In this document: positions 17,061-22,500 of the stretch, one piece after another
Layout of the letters: each line of letters begins with the position of its first letter
Position numbering within the stretch: the first letter of the stretch is position 1
NCBI RefSeq assembly: GCF_030272615.1
Contig: NW_026728912.1
Location: 457,501-480,000, forward strand
Length of the DNA stretch: 22,500 bases
Source: Cryptomeria japonica
Lineage: Eukaryota > Streptophyta > Pinopsida > Cupressales > Cupressaceae
Reading direction: 5' to 3'
Program-made: the position numbers and the translations under genes
Notes under the pieces: generated by a model
What the model was told of the DNA's origin: nothing
Database searches by the model: none
The model's input: only the letters and a program-made list of their open reading frames with translations

Positions 17061-17089
17061 AGAATCGGACAAATAACTTATATAGGGGA
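17061..17089 (+). promoter_or_regulatory. Pol I promoter 13, probable 35S gene promoter
   Basis: GAATCGGACAAATAAC is followed by TATATAGGGGA with the probable start A17084. Plant rRNA gene starts typically show TATATA(R)GGGG, with transcription beginning at the last A. It is the last copy before the 188-bp array and no further copy occurs to the window end, so I take it as the gene promoter. That is an inference from position: promoters 11 and 12 have equally good cores. The 5' hairpin pairs GGGGAG (17085-17090) with CTCCCC (17108-17113). Confidence 0.75.
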
Positions 17090-17460
17090 GGTGTTGACTG
17101 GAGCATTCTCCCCCGTGCCCCTCTAACTCGACCAATGCTGGCGCTCGAACGGTGGTAGCGCTCGGATTTTCATTGAGCGCCAGCATTGGTCGATTTAGAG
17201 GGGCATGCGAGATTCCCGAATGCTATGCGAGGGCTCTAACGGAAATGTCTATTGGTTTCGGTATGGATGCAATTGCGAGTGGTTCGGCAAAGGTAGTCGT
17301 TCCGATGCGTCCATGTCGTGGCCAAATCGATAATTCGATTTGAGCCCTCGTATAGCATTTGGGTCTCTCGATGTGATTCCGCATTCCAGTCCCTTTGGGC
17401 ACTGCTTGAGCCGCATCCCAGGGGGTTCCCTTCCCAATAATCTGCCTCGCAACCCGATTG

Positions 17461-20400
17461 CTATGCGGTGAGGCTCCTCGGCCGCCTCGGAACTATCTGT
17501 GTATCAGACGCATCGCGGGATAAGGGGTTGGCAACGGTAGTCGCCCCAAGCGCGTCCGATGCTTGGACCATTCCGAGGCGGCCCTGAAGCCTCTTCCGTC
17601 TAGCCGTTGGGTCCTTCTCGCCGCATCCCTCGCCTCGCACCCCGATTGCTATGCGGTGAGGCTCCTCGGCCGCCTCGGAACTATCTGTGTATCGGACGCG
17701 TCGCGGGATAAGGGGTTGTCACTGGTAGTCGCCCCAAGCGCGTCCGATGCTTGGACCATTCCGAGGCGGCCCTGAAGCCTCTTCCGTCTAGCCGTTGGGT
17801 CCTTCTCGCCGCATCCCTCGCCTCGCACCCCGATTGCTATGCGGTGAGGCTCCTCGGCCGCCTCGGAACTATCTGTGTATCGGACGCGTCGCGGGATAAG
17901 GGGTTGTCATTGGTAGTCGCCCCAAGCGCGTCCGATGCTTGGACCATTCCGAGGCGGCCCTGAAGCCTCTTCCGTCTAGCCGTTGGGTCCTTCTCGCCGC
18001 ATCCCTCGCCTCGCACCCCGATTGCTATGCGGTGAGGCTCCTCGGCCGCCTCGGAACTATCTGTGTATCGGACGCGTCGCGGGATAAGGGGTTGTCACTG
18101 GTAGTCGCCCCAAGCGCGTCCGATGCTTGGACCATTCCGAGGCGGCCCTGAAGCCTCTTCCGTCTAGCCGTTGGGTCCTTCTCGCCGCATCCCTCGCCTC
18201 GCACCCCGATTGCTATGCGGTGAGGCTCCTCGGCCGCCTCGGAACTATCTGTGTATCGGACGCGTCGCGGGATAAGGGGTTGTCACTGGTAGTCGCCCCA
18301 AGCGCGTTCGATGCTTGGACCATTCCGAGGCGGCCCTGAAGCCTCTTCCGTCTAGCCGTTGGGTCCTTCTCGCCGCATCCCTCGCCTCGCACCCCGATTG
18401 CTATGCGGTGAGGCTCCTCGGCCGCCTTGGAACTATCTGTGTATCGGACGCGTCGCGGGATAAGGGGTTGTCACTGGTAGTCGCCCCAAGCGCGTCCGAT
18501 GCTTGGACCATTCCGAGGCGGACCCGAAGCCTCTTCCGTCTAGCCGTTGGGTCCTTCTCGCCGCATCCTTCGCCTCGCACCCCGATTGCTATGCGGTGAG
18601 GCTCCTCGGCCGCCTCGGAACTATCTGTGTATCGGACGCGTCGCGGGATAAGGGGTTGTCACTGGTAGTCGCCCCAAGCGCGTCCGATGCTTGGACCATT
18701 CCGAGGCGGACCCGAAGCCTCTTCCGTCTAGCCGTTGGGTCCTTCTCGCCGCATCCCTCGCCTCGCACCCCGATTGCTATGCGGTGAGGCTCCTCGGCCG
18801 CCTTGGAACTATCTGTGTATCGGACGCGTCGCGGGATAAGGGGTTGTCACTGGTAGTCGCCCCAAGCGCGTCCGATGCTTGGACCATTCCGAGGCGGACC
18901 CGAAGCCTCTTCCGTCTAGCCGTTGGGTCCTTCTCGCCGCATCCCTCGCCTCGCACCCCGATTGCTATGCGGTGAGGCTCCTCGGCCGCCTTGGAACTAT
19001 CTGTGTATCGGACGCGTCGCGGGATAAGGGGTTGTCACTGGTAGTCGCCCCAAGCGCGTCCGATGCTTGGACCATTCCGAGGCGGACCCGAAGCCTCTTC
19101 CGTCTAGCCGTTGGGTCCTTCTCGCCGCATCCCTCGCCTCGCACCCCGATTGCTATGCGGTGAGGCTCCTCGGCCGCCTTGGAACTATCTGTGTATCGGA
19201 CGCGTCGCGGGATAAGGGGTTGTCACTGGTAGTCGCCCCAAGCGCGTCCGATGCTTGGACCATTCCGAGGCGGCCCCGAAGCCTCTTCCGTGTAGCCGTT
19301 GGGTCGTTCTCGCCGCATCCCTCGCCTCGCACCCCGATTGCTATGCGGTGAGGCTCCTCGGCCGCCTTGGAACTATCTGTGTATCGGACGCGTCGTGGGA
19401 TAAGGGGTTGTCACTGGTAGTCGCCCCAAGCGCGTCCGATGCTTGGACCATTCCGAGGCGGCCCCGAAGCCTCTTCCGTGTAGCCGTTGGGTCCTTCTCG
19501 CCGCATCCCTCGCCTCGCACCCCGATTGCTATGCGGTGAGGCTCCTCGGCCGCCTTGGAACTATCTGTGTATCGGACGCGTCGCGGGATAAGGGGTTGTC
19601 ACTGGTAGTCGCCCCAAGCGCGTCCGATGCTTGGACCATTCCGAGGCGGACCTGAAGCCTCTTCCGTGTAGCCGTTGGGGCTTTCTCGCCGCATCCCTCG
19701 CCTCGCACCCTGATTGCTATGCTGTGAGGCTCCTCGGCCGCCTTGGAACTATCTGTGTATCGGACGCATCGCGGGATAAGGGGTTGGCAGTGGTAGTCGC
19801 CCCAAGCGCATCCGATGCTTGGACCATTCCGAGGCGGCCCTGCAGCCTCTTCCGTCTAGCCGTTGGGGCCATCTCGCCGCATTCCCCACCTCGCACCACG
19901 ATTGCTATGCGGTGAGGCTCCTTGGCCGCCTCGGAACTATCTGTGTATCGGACGCATCGCGGGATAAGGGGTTGTCACTGGTAGTCGCCCCAAGCGCGTC
20001 CGATGCTTGGACTATTCCGAGGCGGCCCTGCAGCCTCTTCCGTCTAGCCGTTGGGGCCATCTCGCTGCATCCCCCACCTCCTCGGCCGCCTCGGAACTAT
20101 CTGTGTATCGGACGCATCGCGGGATAAGGGGTTGGCAGTGGTAGTCGCCCCAAGCGCGTCCGATGCTTGGACTATTCCGAGGCAGCCCTGCAGCCTCTTC
20201 CGTCTAGCCTTTGGGGCCATCTCGCCGCATCCCTCGCCTCGCACCCCGATTGCTATGCGGTGAGGCTCCTCGGCCGCCTGGGAACTATCTTCGTATCGGA
20301 CGCATCGCGGGATAAGGGGTTGTCACTGGTAGTCGCCCCAAGCGCGTCCGATGCTTGGACTATTCCGAGGCGGCCCTGTGGCCTCTTCCGTCTAGCCGTT

Positions 20401-21381
20401 GGGGCCATCTCGCCGCATCCCCCACCTCGCACCCCGATTGCTATGCGGTGAGGCTCTTCGGCCGCCTTGGAACTATCTTCGTATCGGACGCATCGCGGGA
20501 TAAGGGGTTGTCACTGGTAGTGGCCCCAAGCGCGTCCGATGCTTGGACTATTCCGAGGCGGCCCTGCAGCCTCTTCCGTCTAGCCGTTGGGGCCATCTCG
20601 CCGCATCCCCCACCTCGCACCCCGATTGCTATGCGGTGAGGCTCCTCGGCCGCCTTGGAACTATCTTCGTATCGGACGCATCGCGGGATAAGGGGTTGTC
20701 ACTGGTAGTCGCCCCAAGCGCGTCCGATGCTTGGACTATTCCGACGCGGCCCTGTGGCCTCTTCCGTCTAGCCGTTGGGGCCATCTCGCCGCATCCCCCA
20801 CCTCGCACCCCGATTGCTATGCGGTGAGGCTCCTCGGCCGCCTTGGAACCATCTTCGTATCGGACGCATCGCGGGATAGGGGGCTGTCACTGGTAGTCGC
20901 CCCAAGCGTGTCCGATGCTTGGACCATTCCTAGGCGGCCCTGAAGCCTCTTCCGTCTAGCCGTTGGGGCCTTCCCGCCCCATCCCTCGCCTCGCACCCCC
21001 GATTGCTATGCGGTGAGGCTCCTCGGCCGCCTTGGAACCATCTGTGTATCGGACGCATCGCGGGATAAGGGGTTGGCACTGGCAGTCGCCCCAAGCGCGT
21101 CCGATGCTTGGACCATTCCGAGGTGGCCCTGAAGCCTCTTCCGTCTAGCCGTTGGGGCCTTCCCGCCCCATCCCTCGCCTCGCACCCCGATTGATATGCG
21201 GTGAGGCTCCTCGGCCGCCTTGGAACTATCTGTGTATCGGACGCATCGCGGGATAAGGGGTTGGCACTGGTAGTCGTCCCAATCGCATCCGATGCTTGGA
21301 CCATTCCGAGGCGGCCCTGCAGCCTCTTCCGTTTAGCCGTCGGGGCCTTCCCGCCGCATCCCTCGCCTCGCATCCCGATTC
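17461..21381. repeat. 188-bp tandem array, about 21 units
   Basis: Counted from CTATGCGGTGAGG, units start at 17461, 17649, 17837 and every 188 bp to 19905. A 160-bp step follows because one unit lost 28 bp. Starts then resume at 20253, 20441, 20629, 20817, 21006 (one extra C) and 21194. Each holds CTCCTCGGCCGCCT, GAACTATCTGTGTATCGGAC, GCGGGATAAGGGGTTG, GGTAGTCGCCCCAAGCGCG, GATGCTTGGACCATTCCGAG, CTTCCGTCTAGCCG and CCGCATCCCTCGCCTCGCAC. Variants are locally clustered: GGCCCTGAAG in the first five units, GGACCCGAAG in the next four, GTGTAGCC in three, ATCTTCG in four. Open frames of 70 or 94 codons repeat with the unit and are not genes. Confidence 0.96.
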
Positions 21382-21648
21382 CTATGCGGTGAGTCTTCTC
21401 GGCCGCCGCGGAACTATACCTGTTATTGCTACTGCATCCTTCGGCTGGTAACCTCCTCTGCCGCCTTGGAACGTTCTCTTTGTCGGACGCGTCGCGGGAT
21501 AAGGGGTTGGCACTGGTAGTCGCCCCAAGCGCGCCCGATGCATAGACCGCTCCGAGTCGACCTTGCTTTCAGCCTCTCACATGCATAGACCTCTCTGAGT
21601 CGACCCTGCAGCCTCTCACGTTTAGCCTTTGGAATCTCGCCTCACAAC
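21382..21648. repeat. Degenerate 188-bp units
   Basis: CTATGCGGTGAGTC begins a unit that quickly diverges. Recognisable pieces are GGACGCGTCGCGGGATAAGG (21485) and GGTAGTCGCCCCAAGCGCG (21515). CATAGACC with CTGAGTCGACC follows twice within about 70 bp (21540-21610). This looks like the decaying edge of the array. Confidence 0.8.
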
Positions 21649-21925
21649 ATGATTGCTATCCTTGATGCATCCCTTGCCTCGAGCCCTGATTGCTTTCTTG
21701 GCTGCATCCCTCCTCTCCTCACAGCCCGGTTGTCATCACTGCTTCATCCGTCGCTTCATGCATTCTGGCTGCTGGGCCCTTCCCACCGCACACCTCGATT
21801 GCTATCTCTTCTGCATCACACACCCCGATTGCTATCTCTGCTACATCCCTCGGCTCTCACTTCTGCATCCTTCGCCTCACACCTCGATTGCTATCAATGC
21901 TGCATCCGTAACCTCACACCCCGAT
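21649..21925. repeat. Short pyrimidine-rich minisatellite
   Basis: Irregular units of 25 to 40 bp contain GATTGCTATC, CTGCATCC and CTCACACC or CCTCGCCTC. The core ATTGCTAT and GCATCC come from the right half of the 188-bp unit. A local amplification of that half is likely. Confidence 0.75.
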
Positions 21926-22075
21926 TGCTATGCGGGGAGGCTCCTTGGCCGCCTTGGAAATTTCTGTGTGTCGGACGCACCGCGGGATAAGGGGTTGGCA
22001 CTGGTAGTCGCCCCAAGTGCGCCCGATTCTTAGACCGCTTCGAGGTGACCTCGTAGCCTCTTTCGTCCAGGCTTC
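21926..22075. repeat. Isolated diverged 188-bp unit
   Basis: It begins TGCTATGCGGGGAGGCTCC at 21926 and keeps CTTGGCCGCCTTGG, CTGTGTGTCGGACGC, GCGGGATAAGGGGTTGG and GGTAGTCGCCCCAAG. It ends near TCTTTCGTCCAGG. It is separated from the main array by the minisatellite. Confidence 0.82.
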
Positions 22076-22500
22076 CTGCCTTCAACGCCCTTTTTACACC
22101 TCGATTTCTATGCGCGGGCTCGTTGGCGTCTATCACCTCTCTGCGAAGAGTGGCACGATGATTGTTGGGGTAAATCGTAGCAGTCCGATCTCTGGCCTTG
22201 GGCCATTGTGAGGGCTGATCGATTTCCTGTGCGCATCTCGTGTTCGCCCAGTAACAGACTCGACGACTTGTAATCGGTCTTGTTCCCGATTGTTCCTGGA
22301 GGTAGTCTTCGGAACTCTTGGATTTGACCTGTCACTCGAACTGTCCTCTTCCGAGGATGCTTGTGTGTGTGTGCTTGTGCCATTTCCTTGGCGGTATTAA
22401 CGAGATATTAAAGAGCGGAGTGAGCGCCTCGCCCAGCTATGTTTGGGGCTCTCACTCCCTTACCCGGTGTGCGACCGCTTTGCACGTAGGTTGCGGAGCA
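22076..22500. other. Non-repeated ETS sequence
   Basis: I see no gene, no start of 18S and no clear tandem repeat. There is a short GTGTGTGTGTG run at 22362-22372 and an AT-rich patch GAGATATTAAAG near 22400. A possible hairpin pairs GAGCGGAGTGAG (22413-22424) loosely with CTCACTCC (22451-22458). The last base is not at a recognisable boundary. Confidence 0.6.

Larger units (their letters stand above)
16079..17460 (+). repeat. Three diverged promoter-plus-leader repeats (441, about 483 and about 457 bp)
   Basis: Units start near 16079, 16521 and 17004. Each has a GGAAGT-rich upstream part, GAGAATCGGACAAATAAC, TATATAGGGG, a C-rich segment GTGCCCCTCTA-like with TCGACCGATG, then GCTATGC, GGTAGTCG followed by a conserved CC-rich stretch, and TCTAGCTTTTGGGT. 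They are less alike than units of the 157- and 311-bp arrays, so this is an older triplication. Elements of the leader (ATTGCTATGCGG, GGTAGTCG, TCTAGC then GGGT) reappear in the same order in the 188-bp repeat. Confidence 0.85.
17084..22500 (+). other. 5' external transcribed spacer (5' part, continues past window)
   Basis: If transcription starts at 17084, everything to the right is the pre-rRNA leader ahead of 18S. At least 5.4 kb is present without reaching the 18S start (no TACCTGGTTGATCCTGCC). This is long for a plant ETS and is mostly the 188-bp array. The alternative is that the true promoter lies beyond the window and 17061 is one more spacer promoter. Confidence 0.65.

Noticed and set aside
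17563-21392. Repeated 70- and 94-codon open frames beginning MDHSEA in the 188-bp array
   Set aside because: They recur with the repeat, lie in the presumed pre-rRNA leader and end at stops set by the repeat period. Nothing supports translation.
22400-22500. Start of 18S rRNA at the window end
   Set aside because: The conserved 18S 5' end (TACCTGGTTGATCCTGCC) is not present, so the window stops within the leader.

Overview
This window looks like one continuous stretch of plant nuclear ribosomal DNA intergenic spacer (IGS), ending inside the 5' external transcribed spacer (5' ETS) of a 35S/45S unit. I see no protein-coding gene, tRNA, CRISPR array or transposon, and neither 26S nor 18S is present. 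The identification rests on two things. First, two identical 5S rRNA genes lie on the minus strand, each followed at once by a T-run Pol III terminator. Second, thirteen copies of the plant Pol I initiation motif TATATAGGGG lie on the plus strand, so the large rRNA precursor is transcribed rightward. A 5S gene inside the 35S spacer is the 'linked' (L-type) arrangement known from bryophytes, some Asteraceae and some gymnosperms such as Ginkgo. The very long spacer and the 5S sequence fit a gymnosperm best, but this is only a guess.

Layout: 1-1542 is a GC-rich array built on the palindrome GGTGCGCACC. 1543-1668 is an AT-rich module. 1669-2070 is GC-rich spacer. 2083-2201 is 5S copy 1 (minus). 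2236-2933 is mixed spacer. 2934-3456 is a CACCC minisatellite. At 3457 the sequence jumps back into the GGTGCGCACC family, which runs to 9465 as repeated blocks, each opened by an AT-rich module. Four such blocks form a higher-order unit (3501-5340 and 5341-7692). Positions 1-3456 recur at 7924-11379 (offset 7923) with only two differences noticed, which brings in 5S copy 2 (10006-10124). The CACCC minisatellite then continues to about 12570.

From 12773 the sequence becomes promoter territory: six Pol I promoter copies in a ~157-bp array, then a 52-bp array (13831-14556), then four promoter copies in a 311-bp array, then a 50/56-bp alternating array, then three promoter copies each with about 0.4 kb of leader (16079-17460). 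The last, at 17061-17089, is the best candidate for the gene promoter; the other twelve would be spacer promoters. From 17461 to 21381 there are about 21 units of a 188-bp repeat, presumably within the 5' ETS, followed by degenerate repeats and about 0.4 kb of non-repeated sequence.

How it works together: Pol I starts at the gene promoter, and possibly at spacer promoters, and transcribes rightward through the 188-bp array toward 18S. Pol III transcribes the 5S copies leftward. The remaining repeats are probably shaped by unequal exchange. The most interesting signal is a short hairpin predicted at the extreme 5' end of the transcript from every one of the thirteen Pol I starts, kept by wobble and one compensatory rearrangement. 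The many long open frames here are by-products of GC-rich repeats lacking stop codons.
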